Assembly (NCBI GenBank): GCA_028820845.1
Contig: JAPPII010000047.1
Coordinates: 30,183 to 94,182 of the forward strand
Origin: Candidatus Poribacteria bacterium
GTDB lineage: Bacteria; Poribacteria; WGA-4E; WGA-3G
Reading direction: 5' to 3'
DNA length: 64,000 nt
Shown: positions 42,765-51,693 of the stretch, piece by piece
Position numbering within the stretch: the stretch's first letter is position 1
Layout: each line of letters opens with the position of its first letter
Made by a program: the position numbers and the translations under genes
Notes under the pieces: generated by a model
The model's database searches: none
Told to the model about the DNA's origin: nothing
Seen by the model: only the letters and a program-made list of their open reading frames with translations

Positions 42765-42950
42765 TTATCTGTTGTCTGTGTCCTGACAGAGGCTCGGTTG
42801 ACACAGAGGCGGTGTTTCAGGGTGACAGAAGCCTGAAGTTCTATGACAGGGTAGACTCGGTGCGTCAGTTTTACGGTGTCCGTATCCGAGTGTCATTATG
42901 ACGAAAAGTAGTGTGATGGGCAGTATCCATTGTTTGAGCGTGTCTCGCAT
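42765..42950 (-). CDS. 61-residue Cys/Pro-rich exported peptide, first gene of operon
   Basis: The ATG at 42950 has AAGGAG 9 bases upstream. The peptide has an N-terminal hydrophobic segment (LKQWILPITLLFVIMTLGYG) and a short tail with four Cys in a Pro/His-rich context (PSLPCHRTSGFCHPETPPLC, then LCQ). A longer frame to 43181 runs through the promoter and is rejected. It may be an exported disulfide-bonded or metal-binding peptide; family unknown. Eleven bases separate it from the GspC-like gene. Confidence 0.6.
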   Translation of the reverse strand: MRDTLKQWILPITLLFVIMTLGYGHRKTDAPSLPCHRTSGFCHPETPPLCQPSLCQDTDNR

Positions 42951-43062
42951 GGGTTGTGACTCCTTATAAATTTCCCCTTGCTTGCGGGGGGATAAAGGGG
43001 GGTAATTTGCGAATGTGCGTAAATCCTTATAGGAAAACATGATGACGACACGAGATGGCATA

Positions 43063-43091
43063 AGAATAGCATGTCTGGGTGTGATCGTCAA
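43063..43091 (-). promoter_or_regulatory. sigma70-type promoter of the Cys-rich operon
   Basis: Minus strand TTGACG (43086-43091), 17-bp spacer, TATTCT (43063-43068). Transcription should start near 43056, about 105 nt upstream of the first ATG (42950). It is the only good promoter seen for the eight reading frames down to 37904. Confidence 0.7.
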
Positions 43092-43577
43092 GGTGTGAAA
43101 GTTGCGTTGCGAAGGTTCAGGTGTATTGGTAAGTTCTGTGATGCAACGCGCAAAGCCCCTACTGAGATACTTTGCGTTCAACAGAGGTATCAGTTGGGTA
43201 GAAATAGTCTGTATAGAAATTATATCTGTCTTGTGAGGTAAAACACTTAACGTGAATAAAGTGGGGGGGGGTAGATAGTGATGTTAACCGAAGGAACACA
43301 CGGTGGCGGCGGAAAGAAGCGACTGTCTACCGAGCAGCACGCGCCCAGCAACCGCACACCTAACGTCTCTATTTTCGATATTTTATGACTGAGCCATCGG
43401 TTCTTCATCTGTTATTTCCCTGTGTGAATGTGAAATGCACAGCGACACTTTTTGGGAGTGCCGCCTTCCTAAAATGTAATTATAGCCTAAATCTCAAAAA
43501 ATGTCAAATGTTTTTTTATGAACATTCGATCTGCTTTATGAGATTAGACATTATAGATAGCATTATACGTACGACTC

Positions 43578-43667
43578 AGGATCATTTAGTTTTCCAGCAA
43601 TTTTCACCTGGATGCCCGAACTTGTTCGGGCATCCTTGGATAAATTACTTGACAATTGAATGTCTCT
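43578..43667. mobile_element. MITE-like element E1 (CATTTAGTTTT family)
   Basis: Left end AGGATCATTTAGTTTTCC (43578-43595); degenerate right end CAATTGAATGTCTCT (43653-43667). Inside is a perfect hairpin GGATGCCCGAA-CTTG-TTCGGGCATCC (43610-43635). It ends five bases past the stop of the SDR gene and could also terminate it. No transposase is encoded. Confidence 0.6.
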
Positions 43668-43672
43668 GACGA

Positions 43673-44386
43673 TTACGCCCTCCCATAAACAGGGATAGCA
43701 GCACCATTGATAACCGCTGCATCGTCAGAAGTGAGGAAACATATAACTTTAGCAACATCGGCAGGAGCCACCCATCGGTCGTGTTCTTCGTCCGGCATAG
43801 CCTCCCGATTCATCGGTGTGTCCATGATACTCGGCATAATGGCGTTGACGTTGACTCCTGCATCCATTACTTCGGCAGCCAGTGATTCCGTCAAGGTGCG
43901 GACACCGCCTTTGGAGACACAATAGGCACTTAAACCGGCTTCGCCTTTTAACCCGGCGCGTGCAGAGACGTTAACGATCTTTCCATATCCTTGGGCAACC
44001 ATGTCTGGAATCGCTGCTTTACAACAGAGGAAAACGGATTTGAGATTGAGATTCATCATGAAATCCCATTTCTCCTCTTCAAGTTCGGCTGTCGGGATAC
44101 CGCCGACAAACCCACCCACGATATTTACCAAGACATCCAGCGAACCCAATTGGGATACGAATGCCTCAATGGTTTTCTGAACTTCGGCTTCTTCCGTAAC
44201 GTTTGCGTATAGGAACGTAACGTCTTCGCTGAGCTCAGGGTTGAACTCTTTGAAACGCTCAACTTCGTTCTCAAAGAGGTACGTAACAGCAATGTTGTCG
44301 CCTTGAGCGAGATAGGCTTTAGTGACAGCACTGCCTAATATACCGGTGCCGCCGGTAATGAGGACGTTTCGGTTCTGTTTTGTCAT
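43673..44386 (-). CDS. short-chain dehydrogenase/reductase
   Basis: This 237-residue classical SDR has the nucleotide-binding TGGTGILGSAVTKAY, NIVGGFVGG (NNAG equivalent), the catalytic Ser in KIVNVSARAG, Tyr-Lys in YCVSKGG, and PSIMDTPMNREAMPDEEHDRW after it. It reduces or oxidises an unknown alcohol/ketone with NAD(P). I take the ATG at 44386 (GGAG 6-7 bases upstream); a longer frame to 44488 would overlap the next gene. Its 3' end abuts the MITE-like element E1. Confidence 0.9.
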   Translation of the reverse strand: MTKQNRNVLITGGTGILGSAVTKAYLAQGDNIAVTYLFENEVERFKEFNPELSEDVTFLYANVTEEAEVQKTIEAFVSQLGSLDVLVNIVGGFVGGIPTAELEEEKWDFMMNLNLKSVFLCCKAAIPDMVAQGYGKIVNVSARAGLKGEAGLSAYCVSKGGVRTLTESLAAEVMDAGVNVNAIMPSIMDTPMNREAMPDEEHDRWVAPADVAKVICFLTSDDAAVINGAAIPVYGRA

Positions 44387-44465
44387 AATTTTCTCCATTC
44401 CATTCAACTGGGGATAAAAGTGCACAATAAGTAGTAAAAGGCTTGTATTCATTAACCCAATCGCA

Positions 44466-45431
44466 TTAGGCATCAACAAACCCTCCATCTATTAAGGCTT
44501 GCCGAATATGATACATGGATATGTGTCTACAGTTATGGACAGCAAGATTGGAATAATGACACCAATCTGTATTGTTTAACAAATGTTTGATTTTATTGCG
44601 TTCTTTTTTTATAAGGATTCCATAGCCACAGCCATATCGTACTTCTGAGAAGTCTTTAACAAGTCGTGGAGGTTCATTGTAGAATGTTCTTTGGAGAAAA
44701 TAATCTGCTTCTTCCATGCGATTTTGTCCACATAAGCGTTCCTTACGAGTATCTATAGTAAACAAATCTATCCAATCATTACACGTCTGAGCGGCTTGCA
44801 TACGATTTACACCCCGTCTCCATACTTGCCAGAGCGTATTAAGTTTAACCGCGTTTCCATTCATATCTACGAAAGCATTAGACGGTAACTGTTTAGACAA
44901 AATTAGTTCTGCGCCTCTGACTCTGTACTTTGGACTGCCTTTCCCGTCGCTTTGGAATGCCATAGGCAATATAAAACCTATGTAGTCAGCAAAAATTGCT
45001 GAATGATTTAGAAAAGCAAGTGCCAGCCATGCCCGATAACCGAATGGCGGGTTCCCCATAACAGCATATTGATTTTCGCTATGTGGGGGTGTCCAAGTCA
45101 AATAATCTTCGCCTATAAACTCTGGGCGGGTTGGTAGTATATCAATACCAGTTCGACTATTTTCTGGCATTAGATTATAGAATACACCCGTTCCAGCACT
45201 TGGTTCAATAAAATGATAGTTTTTCAGGTTGACAGCATCCTTTTGCATTGTAGCATATAGGTTCTCACTACATTCGTGTGCTATATCAGGATGTGTGTAA
45301 AAACAATCCAATCCTACCTCTTCTTGATTCACCCATGTTGGGATTAACCCGCATTTTTGCCAGGACTGGTTACGAATTGCTTTTGCCTGTTCAATCGTTC
45401 TTATGGGAAGCATTCTCTGATAAACGTCCAT
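44466..45431 (-). CDS. solitary N6-adenine DNA methyltransferase
   Basis: This 321-residue class I methyltransferase has motif I FIEPSAGTGVFYNLM, the acidic GIDILP of motif II and the catalytic NPPFGYRAW (NPPF/Y, motif IV). The target-recognition part is C-terminal. It is low in GC compared with neighbours and has no restriction enzyme next to it, so it may be an orphan methylase or a horizontally acquired one. A palindromic repeat element lies about 120 bp upstream of the start. Confidence 0.8.
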   Translation of the reverse strand: MDVYQRMLPIRTIEQAKAIRNQSWQKCGLIPTWVNQEEVGLDCFYTHPDIAHECSENLYATMQKDAVNLKNYHFIEPSAGTGVFYNLMPENSRTGIDILPTRPEFIGEDYLTWTPPHSENQYAVMGNPPFGYRAWLALAFLNHSAIFADYIGFILPMAFQSDGKGSPKYRVRGAELILSKQLPSNAFVDMNGNAVKLNTLWQVWRRGVNRMQAAQTCNDWIDLFTIDTRKERLCGQNRMEEADYFLQRTFYNEPPRLVKDFSEVRYGCGYGILIKKERNKIKHLLNNTDWCHYSNLAVHNCRHISMYHIRQALIDGGFVDA

Positions 45432-45549
45432 GGCAGGTCATTATCCTTTCAACTGAAGTGCCAATTTACCGAGATTCAAAATGTGAAACACACCACTTAT
45501 ATTTTAGTATAACATATATGATAACATTTTACGAATATTCTTTAGATGG

Positions 45550-45684
45550 CCCTAGTAGTCTGTCAACTTTCAAATGATGGGAAACCCCAGTTCGTAGTAG
45601 TGCGATTTATCGCACGTCAGAAACGGGCAATGAATTGCCCTACTACGAACGACCTGTCAGTTTAGATGTGACAGACTACTAGGG
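45550..45684. mobile_element. MITE-like element with 16-bp perfect TIRs
   Basis: CCCTAGTAGTCTGTCA (45550-45565) and TGACAGACTACTAGGG (45669-45684) are perfect inverted repeats. Nested inside (45590-45650) is a second inverted pair GTTCGTAGTAG/CTACTACGAAC enclosing two hairpins: TGCGAT-TT-ATCGCA and GGGCAAT-GA-ATTGCCC. The nested unit recurs near 63844-64000. It encodes no protein. Confidence 0.72.
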
Positions 45685-45862
45685 TCATTTAGTTTTAAGG
45701 GATAAGTTTATCTATGTGAAGGGTTTTGTTTCTGGAAGCCCGAATTTATTCGGGGTAGCACACTTTTCCCGAACAAGAATGTAATACAAGGAATGGATTT
45801 AGTCTATTCCCAGACTAAATCCGGGCATCCAAAGGGAAATTTTTGGAAAACTAAATGCCTCT
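45681..45862. mobile_element. MITE-like element E2 (CATTTAGTTTT family)
   Basis: Left end AGGGTCATTTAGTTTTAAGG (45681-45700) and right end GGAAAACTAAATGCCTCT (45845-45862) form an imperfect TIR pair. Its right end contains the TAG stop of the dipeptide epimerase gene and codes for that protein's last three residues. It shares four bases with the preceding element. A 10-bp TAGATGGCCC direct repeat flanks the pair (45543-45552 and 45864-45873). Confidence 0.68.
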
Positions 45863-46861
45863 GTAGATGGCCCCAATGCCGGGGCGTTCTGGCAATATAA
45901 GTTTACCTTTATCAAGCGTTCCACCCGTATACGGATCGTTCACAATAAGCAGATTGCCATCCAGATCAGCATAATCTACAAGTGGCGTTAGGTGCGCAGC
46001 GGCAGTGATGCCGAGCGAACTCTCTATCATACAACCCATCATGATACGCAAGCCGTGTGTGCGGGCAACCTGTATCATTCGGTGTGCCTCAAGCAATCCA
46101 CCACATTTGACAAGTTTGATGTTGATGCCGTCAACACATTCAGCAAGCATCGGAATATCACTTGCACGTTTGACGCTTTCATCGGCGATAATTGGTAACT
46201 CGGAGTGCTGGCGGACAAACTTGAGTCCAGCCAAATCATTCGGTTGGGTCGGTTGCTCAATCAATTCCACACCGTATCGCGCAAGTTCGCGAATTTTGCG
46301 AACCGCCTCTTTCGGTGTCCATGCTGTATTTGCGTCAACATAGATGGGTTTGTCCGTTACGTCACGGAGTGCGTGAATTATCTCAATATCGCGAGGTGTG
46401 CCGAGCTTGACTTTCAGGATCGGATACATTTCAGCCTGTTTCGCTTTCTCCGCCATTATTTTCGGTTCATCAAGTCCGATTGTAAACGATGTGTGGGGCG
46501 TTTTATGTGGATTGAGACCCCAGAGCTGATAGAGCGGGACCCCGAGTTTTTTAGCGAGTCGATCGTGGAGTGCCATATCAATAGCAGATTTTGCCGCATA
46601 ATTACCGCCGAGTGTCGCCTCAACAGTCGCCATTACATCATGAATCGCATCAAGATCGTCGGGGAGTTCTGGTCCGATAATCTCCAACGCTACACGAGCC
46701 GTCTGAACAGTTTCACCGTAAAACCGCGCCGGTGCCGTTTCACCAATGCCGCCATCAATTTCTACAGAAATGACCTGTCGGTATGCGTCTGTCGCACGGC
46801 GAGCAATCTTGAATGGATGTTGGAGCTGCAAATCTGTGATTTGAGAGATAACACGCTGCAT
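45851..46861 (-). CDS. dipeptide epimerase (enolase superfamily)
   Basis: This 336-residue muconate-lactonising-type enzyme has the catalytic KxK (LKVKLG), the metal ligands Asp in YVDANTAW, Glu in ELIEQPT and Asp in IIADES, and the second catalytic lysine in NIKLVKCGG; MMGCMIESSLGITAAAHL and LDGNLLI complete the signature of L-Ala-D/L-Glu epimerases. It is one base downstream of the amidase gene, so a role in recycling murein peptides is well supported. The stop lies in the right end of a MITE-like element. Confidence 0.88.
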   Translation of the reverse strand: MQRVISQITDLQLQHPFKIARRATDAYRQVISVEIDGGIGETAPARFYGETVQTARVALEIIGPELPDDLDAIHDVMATVEATLGGNYAAKSAIDMALHDRLAKKLGVPLYQLWGLNPHKTPHTSFTIGLDEPKIMAEKAKQAEMYPILKVKLGTPRDIEIIHALRDVTDKPIYVDANTAWTPKEAVRKIRELARYGVELIEQPTQPNDLAGLKFVRQHSELPIIADESVKRASDIPMLAECVDGINIKLVKCGGLLEAHRMIQVARTHGLRIMMGCMIESSLGITAAAHLTPLVDYADLDGNLLIVNDPYTGGTLDKGKLILPERPGIGAIYRGI

Positions 46862-46862
46862 A

Positions 46863-49010
46863 TTACTTTTCCCGCATTTGTTCTAAATATGCGATAAAAC
46901 GCTTCTGTTTTTCCACGTCAATTTCCGTATCTGTTTTTAGAAAAGCCCACGCGCCAAAGAAGATAGCGTATGCTTCCTGCACGATAGAGGCATCTGGGTG
47001 ATTTAGAGATCTGATTTCAAGGGTCATCGCCATCTTGTTCGTCTGCTGGATTTCAGGCGTTGTCCTATCTTGAACGGTGACAGGAGGAGTCTTAAAAGGC
47101 GTTCCGTTGAACTGTTCAAGTATTCGCTTCAAAAAGGTCTCTGTCCCTTGATTGCCTCGATAGTGTGCTGCGACCAGAACGGGTTGTCCTTCACGCCACT
47201 GTTTGTGATTAACCTGCAAGTAATATCCGTTTCCCTCAATAGCATTCACCATCTCTATCCGTTTCTTCAAGGACATTTCTACCCCAGGCGTATGAATATT
47301 ATAAACCTTTGCCCCGGCAAGTTCTAACATCGGCTGCAGGGTCTCAATGAGTTGCTTGGTGGCAGGTGCCTCGCTTTTTGAATCAAGAACGATAACTGTT
47401 GCAGCAAATACGCCATCTGCAATAGGATAGAGTTCAGATTTGATAACCGTTGCCTGATTCGGTTCAACTCGAATTTTGTGTTCCTCCGGATAGTATCCTT
47501 TCTTAGAGATGTGAAGCACTGTTTCGGTCTCACCGGAGGCTTCTGATGCCGGATCGGTCATAATGAAAAAGTGTCCTTCAGTATCTGTAGACGCAGTTAA
47601 CCCAGAATCAGTTTGCAATTGCACGCCTTGAAGTGGGTCACCCGAGTCAGCATCAGAGACCTGTCCTTGCACAATTGCGTTATCGGTGTCCCCAAAGTGA
47701 ATCGTCAGTGGCAGATGCATCTCTCTGTAGGAGATTTCTACCGTCGCTGTACCCGGCACATCAGGTGCGTGGAGATAAAATTGCGCTGCGCCATGCTTTG
47801 AGAATTGACGGGTCTCTGCCAAAACCCCATTTGACGTTCGCGCCGCTATGGGTTCATCGTCGGCAATCGGCATCCCATCAGTATCGCGTGCGGTTGCGGA
47901 GATGCCGACGTAACTTTTTCCATCAGCAGGGAGCGTCTCTGTCCACGCGCTCAGTTGTATCTGAGCTGCCGGGGGTGCCACTTTAAACCACTGCGGCACA
48001 GGCAAACTGTGATTTCCATAGTAATTCACCAACTCAGTCTGGACGAAATGGACACCGTTTGAAAGAGGTTCTTCAATAGCAACCGTAATCAAATCCGTCC
48101 CGCGGTCGTAGTGATGTGGAACAAGCACGTTATCAATTTTGACGCGGATAGTGTCCGTAAAAACCTGCTGACGCTTCAACATCCACGCACCTCGTTCATG
48201 CAGACCATCCTTAACCCGAATGTGGAGGCGTGGGGTTTTTGTTTCAACGACAGATGCGCGCTGTGGGTTTACCAAAACACCTTTCGGAAATCCGCCCTCA
48301 ACATAACGGGCAATACCCCGAAAGTAACCGTATGCCTCTTTCCTGAGATAGTTGTCATCCCGCAGTCGCGCTTCTTCCTCAGGGTTCGAGAGAAAGGATG
48401 CCTCGCATAAGACAGCTGGACATTTGGTTCGCCGTAAGACCCCGAAGCCTGAAGCGGCTATTAATTTGTCCGAATAAAGTCCCGATGCTGGAGAGGTAGG
48501 TAACTGGAGCGCGTCCGAAACGCCCAGTTGAATGTAGCGAGCGAGATCAAGACTGTGGCGCGAGTCATCTGCATCGCCGTGATACCAAGTAGAGGTATAA
48601 TTAACCGTGGGATTATCAATACCGTTGTGGTGCAGCGAGATGAAGAAATCCGCACCGCTTTCGTTCGCAATCTGACTCCGCATCGGTAGGCTTACATAAG
48701 AATCGTCGACCCGTGTCATGATGACGATGACCCCGGCTTTTTGCAATATCTCACGTAAGTGGAACGCTATGCGTAGATTAACTTCAGCCTCACGGAGTCC
48801 TGTCGGACCCCGCTTGTAATCTGGGACATGGCTCTGTCCGCCGTGTCCCGGATCCAGACAAATCTTGAACCCTTTGAGATGTCGGGCATGCGGCGGGAAC
48901 TCGGTGTAAGAAGGTAGCTGCGGTTCGGCAATTTCTTGGCGGCGGGAACAACCGACGAATAGGAGAAAAATGGCAGAGATCAGGAAAACTTTATAAAAGA
49001 GACGTATCAT
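46863..49010 (-). CDS. N-acetylmuramoyl-L-alanine amidase lipoprotein with second degenerate amidase-like domain
   Basis: This 715-residue lipoprotein (lipobox LFVGC, Cys about residue 21) has an Amidase_3 domain at about 48-245 with Zn ligands in LDPGHGG, REAEVNLR, and SLHHNG, and the catalytic Glu in LCEASFLSNPEE. An Ig-like/carboxypeptidase regulatory-like stretch follows (about 330-545). The last 165 residues (IVLDSKSEAPATKQLIETLQ, RIEMVNAIEGNGYYLQVNHK) resemble a second amidase fold lacking Zn ligands. It would cleave peptide from MurNAc in the periplasm. No Shine-Dalgarno: the ATG merges with a heptamer array. Confidence 0.85.
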   Translation of the reverse strand: MIRLFYKVFLISAIFLLFVGCSRRQEIAEPQLPSYTEFPPHARHLKGFKICLDPGHGGQSHVPDYKRGPTGLREAEVNLRIAFHLREILQKAGVIVIMTRVDDSYVSLPMRSQIANESGADFFISLHHNGIDNPTVNYTSTWYHGDADDSRHSLDLARYIQLGVSDALQLPTSPASGLYSDKLIAASGFGVLRRTKCPAVLCEASFLSNPEEEARLRDDNYLRKEAYGYFRGIARYVEGGFPKGVLVNPQRASVVETKTPRLHIRVKDGLHERGAWMLKRQQVFTDTIRVKIDNVLVPHHYDRGTDLITVAIEEPLSNGVHFVQTELVNYYGNHSLPVPQWFKVAPPAAQIQLSAWTETLPADGKSYVGISATARDTDGMPIADDEPIAARTSNGVLAETRQFSKHGAAQFYLHAPDVPGTATVEISYREMHLPLTIHFGDTDNAIVQGQVSDADSGDPLQGVQLQTDSGLTASTDTEGHFFIMTDPASEASGETETVLHISKKGYYPEEHKIRVEPNQATVIKSELYPIADGVFAATVIVLDSKSEAPATKQLIETLQPMLELAGAKVYNIHTPGVEMSLKKRIEMVNAIEGNGYYLQVNHKQWREGQPVLVAAHYRGNQGTETFLKRILEQFNGTPFKTPPVTVQDRTTPEIQQTNKMAMTLEIRSLNHPDASIVQEAYAIFFGAWAFLKTDTEIDVEKQKRFIAYLEQMREK

Positions 49011-49094
49011 TGGTCTTTGGTTGTTGGTTGTTGGTTCTTGGTTGTTGGAAACTAACCGCTAAGCTATAACCATTAACCAACAACTTATAACCAA
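49010..49094. repeat. heptamer arrays touching the amidase start codon
   Basis: Six units (TTGGTCT, TTGGTTG, TTGGTTG, TTGGTTC, TTGGTTG, TTGGAAA) fill 49010-49051; the amidase ATG (minus strand 49008-49010) ends in the first. A second set (TAACCAT, TAACCAA, CAACTTA, TAACCAA) follows at 49067-49094. Confidence 0.8.
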
Positions 49095-49107
49095 TAAGTT
49101 CGCGTGC

Positions 49108-49563
49108 CTATAAGTCGTCTCTATCTCGGAAAGGTGCGCCGCGTTGACGGGACCTGGGACGACCGAGGACTTCTCGGAGAATAATCCCTTGACGAATCGA
49201 TCTCGGTGACAAATCCAGTAGAGCCGTGGCAGGAACGGAACGTATTCCTGCTGGAGATTCGACGGGTACAGGAGGCGGTTGTGGCTGTGGCGGTTCAACG
49301 GGTTCTGGGTCGGCAACAGGTTCTGGTTCTTCAGCGAGCAATGATTCTTCTGCCTCGTCCTGCTGAAGTATCATGTCTTCCAACCGCGTCTCAAACGGAA
49401 AATCTTCCATGAAAGGCGGTGGTGCAGCATCGCCCTCTGGTGCAGCATTCTCCTCAGCTTCTCTTTCAACGTTCCCCTGCGATCTGCGCCGACGATTGCC
49501 TAAAACAAACGTCAAAATCACAATAAGCAAAGGGATGAGCATCTGGATGATATTTTCCATCAA
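49108..49563 (-). CDS. small anchored protein of the FloA/NfeD cluster
   Basis: This 151-residue protein has an N-terminal helix (NIIQMLIPLLIVILTFVLGN), a basic stretch, an acidic/Pro-rich linker and a C-terminal block (ATALLDLSPRSIRQGIILREVLGRPRSRQ). This conserved end is typical of small proteins next to flotillin-like genes in several phyla. It is 32 bases downstream of the second FloA gene. The linker is low-complexity. Function unknown, presumably membrane-domain related. Confidence 0.7.
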   Translation of the reverse strand: MMENIIQMLIPLLIVILTFVLGNRRRRSQGNVEREAEENAAPEGDAAPPPFMEDFPFETRLEDMILQQDEAEESLLAEEPEPVADPEPVEPPQPQPPPVPVESPAGIRSVPATALLDLSPRSIRQGIILREVLGRPRSRQRGAPFRDRDDL

Positions 49564-49595
49564 TTTTCTCCTTCAAGCCCGGATAAGAGTGCGGG

Positions 49596-50627
49596 TTACG
49601 ACAGTCCAAGGGAGTGCGCAGAGCGGGTCGTATCCATCTCCTGCGTGCCACCCGGTGATGCAATAGATTGACGCATTTCCGTATCAGCAAGGATATTGCG
49701 GAGCGTATAATAATCCATAACACTCATTCTCTCCGAATCAAACGAGTCAGCGATAGAGCGCGGGATTTCCGCCTCTGCCTCAATGAGTACAACCGTCTTT
49801 TCTTCAACGAGTGCTTTATTCTCCTCTTCCTCCGCTTCGGCGCGGGCACGCCGTTCTTCCGCTTTTGCGCGTGCTATCTTGAGTTCCGCTTGTGCTTGGT
49901 CGGTCTGTAATTTAGCACCGACGTTTTCACCAACATTTATATCGGCAATATCAATGGATAGGATTTCAAAAGCCGTGCCTGCCGATAAACCTTTTGCGAG
50001 GACTGTTTCCGAGATGAGGACGGGGTTTTCTAAGACCTGTTTATGGCTTGCCGCCGAACCGATCGTTGTAATAATCCCCTCACCGACTCTGGCGCGAATG
50101 GTGTCTTCAGTAGCGCCGCCGACCAACCGGTCAATGTCGGCTCTCACCGTAACACGTGCCTTCACAATAAGCTGGATGCCATCGCGAGCCACAGCAGTGA
50201 TGCCGCCGCTGGTATCGCCCCTCTCAGGGATGTCAATAATCTCTGGGGTGACACTGACCTGAACGGCTTGCAAAACGTCGCGTCCGGCAAGATCAATCGC
50301 AGCGGCTTGTGCGAAGCCGAGGTCAATGTTGGCTTTATCCGCAGCGATGAGTGCTGCGACGACGCTACCGACGCGTCCTCCGGCGAGGTAATGCGCTTCG
50401 AGATCGTCAAGAGAGAGCGTTAAACCTGCCTTTGTTGCGTTAATTTGTGGTTCAACGATTGAAGCCGGTGGGACCCGCCGTAAGCGCATCGCAACGAGGT
50501 CGAAAATACCGACCTTTACGCCCGCTGCAATCGCAGTAATCCACAAACCGATTGGAACAAGCCAGGTAATAATAATTATGAACAGTATAAGTAGGACAGC
50601 AATAACTGCTATCATTGTTGGTGCCAT
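49596..50627 (-). CDS. floA: flotillin-like protein FloA, copy 2
   Basis: This 343-residue FloA-family protein has an N-terminal hydrophobic hairpin ([27 protein letters not shown]), an SPFH-like core with [65 protein letters not shown], and [33 protein letters not shown], and an Ala/Glu-rich coiled coil. It has a longer C-terminal tail (about 35 residues) than copy 1. FloA forms oligomers on membrane microdomains and works with NfeD. Clearly paralogous to the upstream gene. Confidence 0.88.
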   Translation of the reverse strand: MAPTMIAVIAVLLILFIIIITWLVPIGLWITAIAAGVKVGIFDLVAMRLRRVPPASIVEPQINATKAGLTLSLDDLEAHYLAGGRVGSVVAALIAADKANIDLGFAQAAAIDLAGRDVLQAVQVSVTPEIIDIPERGDTSGGITAVARDGIQLIVKARVTVRADIDRLVGGATEDTIRARVGEGIITTIGSAASHKQVLENPVLISETVLAKGLSAGTAFEILSIDIADINVGENVGAKLQTDQAQAELKIARAKAEERRARAEAEEEENKALVEEKTVVLIEAEAEIPRSIADSFDSERMSVMDYYTLRNILADTEMRQSIASPGGTQEMDTTRSAHSLGLS

Positions 50628-50650
50628 GTTTACTTTTCTCCATTGCTACA

Positions 50651-50671
50651 GCGCGATCACCAGATCGCGCC
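50651..50671. repeat. GC-rich palindrome between FloA genes
   Basis: AGCGCGATC-ACCA-GATCGCGCC flanked by CTAC on both sides. It is like other CTAC-bordered palindromes in this window (51657, 45590). Confidence 0.55.
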
Positions 50672-50685
50672 TACAAGTCAGTTAA

Positions 50686-51582
50686 TTATTGCTCTGTAAC
50701 GTTCAAGTTACCTTCACGGAAAGCAGCGGCAAGCGCGCGGGGGACCTGTGCTTCCGCTTCAACGACTTGGGCACGCTTCTGTTGGACATTGGCAGTCATT
50801 TCCTGTTTTCGGGCTACCGCCATGGCGCGCCGTTCTTCCGCTTTCGCTTGCGCGACGACGAGGTCCGCCTCGGCTTGTTCTGCCTGAAGTTCTGCTCCAA
50901 TATTTTTCCCAACGTTGACATCAGCAATATCGATAGAAAGGATTTCAAAAGCGGTACCGGCATCAAGCCCGCGGTCAAGCACTGTTTTCGTGATGATATC
51001 CGGATTTTCGAGTACATCTTCATAGGTCTCAGAAGCACCGATAGCACTGATGATACCTTCGCCGACACGTGCGATGATCGTCTCTTCGCCTGCACCCCCG
51101 ACGAGTCGATTGATGTTGGTTCGGACTGTGATACGTACAGTCGTTATCAACTCCACACCATCCAAGGCGAGTGCGCTGATGCGGGGTGTCGTGATGACGC
51201 GCGGGTTAACGCTGACCTGCACGGCTTCAAACACGTCCCGCCCTGCCAAGTCAATAGCGGAAGAGCGTTGAAAAGAGAGTTCAATTCTGGCTTTATCTGC
51301 CGCGATGAGCGCGCTCACGACATTAAGGACGTTACCCCCAGCAAGGTAATGCGCCTCTAACTCGGCAGTGGCTACTTTTAACCCAGCCTTATGGGCACTG
51401 ATTAGCCCCTTGACGATAATATTCGGATTGACTCGCCTCAAGCGCATCCCAATCAAATCAACAATCCGAAGTGGCACCCCTGCGGCAACAGCAGCAATCC
51501 ACAGTCCAACAGGAACGAACCAAAAGAACGCGATAATAAAAATTAGGACAACAAGGGCAATTCCCCCCGTTAAAACATCCAT
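50686..51582 (-). CDS. floA: flotillin-like protein FloA, copy 1
   Basis: This 298-residue FloA protein has an anchor ([29 protein letters not shown]), a core [21 protein letters not shown] and [22 protein letters not shown], and [33 protein letters not shown] followed by a heptad coiled coil. It lies downstream of NfeD and an NfeD-short protein. The GGAGACAA before the ATG is good. About half its residues match copy 2. Confidence 0.9.
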   Translation of the reverse strand: MDVLTGGIALVVLIFIIAFFWFVPVGLWIAAVAAGVPLRIVDLIGMRLRRVNPNIIVKGLISAHKAGLKVATAELEAHYLAGGNVLNVVSALIAADKARIELSFQRSSAIDLAGRDVFEAVQVSVNPRVITTPRISALALDGVELITTVRITVRTNINRLVGGAGEETIIARVGEGIISAIGASETYEDVLENPDIITKTVLDRGLDAGTAFEILSIDIADVNVGKNIGAELQAEQAEADLVVAQAKAEERRAMAVARKQEMTANVQQKRAQVVEAEAQVPRALAAAFREGNLNVTEQ

Positions 51583-51656
51583 TACTTGTCTCCTACCTAT
51601 TTGGCTGTCAGCAGTCGGCTATCAGCGGTCAAGATGGAACGCCCTACGCAAGTCGC

Positions 51657-51679
51657 GTGTGGACTTGCGGGACAATGCT
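51657..51679. repeat. palindrome CGCAAGTC/GACTTGCG and adjacent heptamers
   Basis: An 8-bp perfect stem with a 7-base loop between FloA copy 1 and NfeD-short; heptamer-like units (GCTGTCA, GCAGTCG, GCTATCA, GCGGTCA) lie at 51604-51631. Confidence 0.6.
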
Positions 51680-51693
51680 AACTGCTAACCCCT

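Larger units (their letters stand above)
42951..43672. other. long intergenic region upstream of the Cys-rich operon
   Basis: This 722-bp stretch holds a promoter (43063-43091), a GTTGCATCA-like string near 43141-43150, a run of nine G (43263-43271) and a MITE-like element (43578-43667). A 94-codon plus-strand frame at 43385 shows no family features, so I do not call a gene. Confidence 0.55.

Noticed and set aside
42951..43181. N-terminal extension of the 61-residue Cys-rich peptide
   Set aside because: The longer frame runs through the -10/-35 promoter; a good AAGGAG is next to the internal ATG at 42950.
43385..43669. 94-codon plus-strand frame before the SDR gene
   Set aside because: No motif or Shine-Dalgarno, and its 3' third is the MITE-like element E1.
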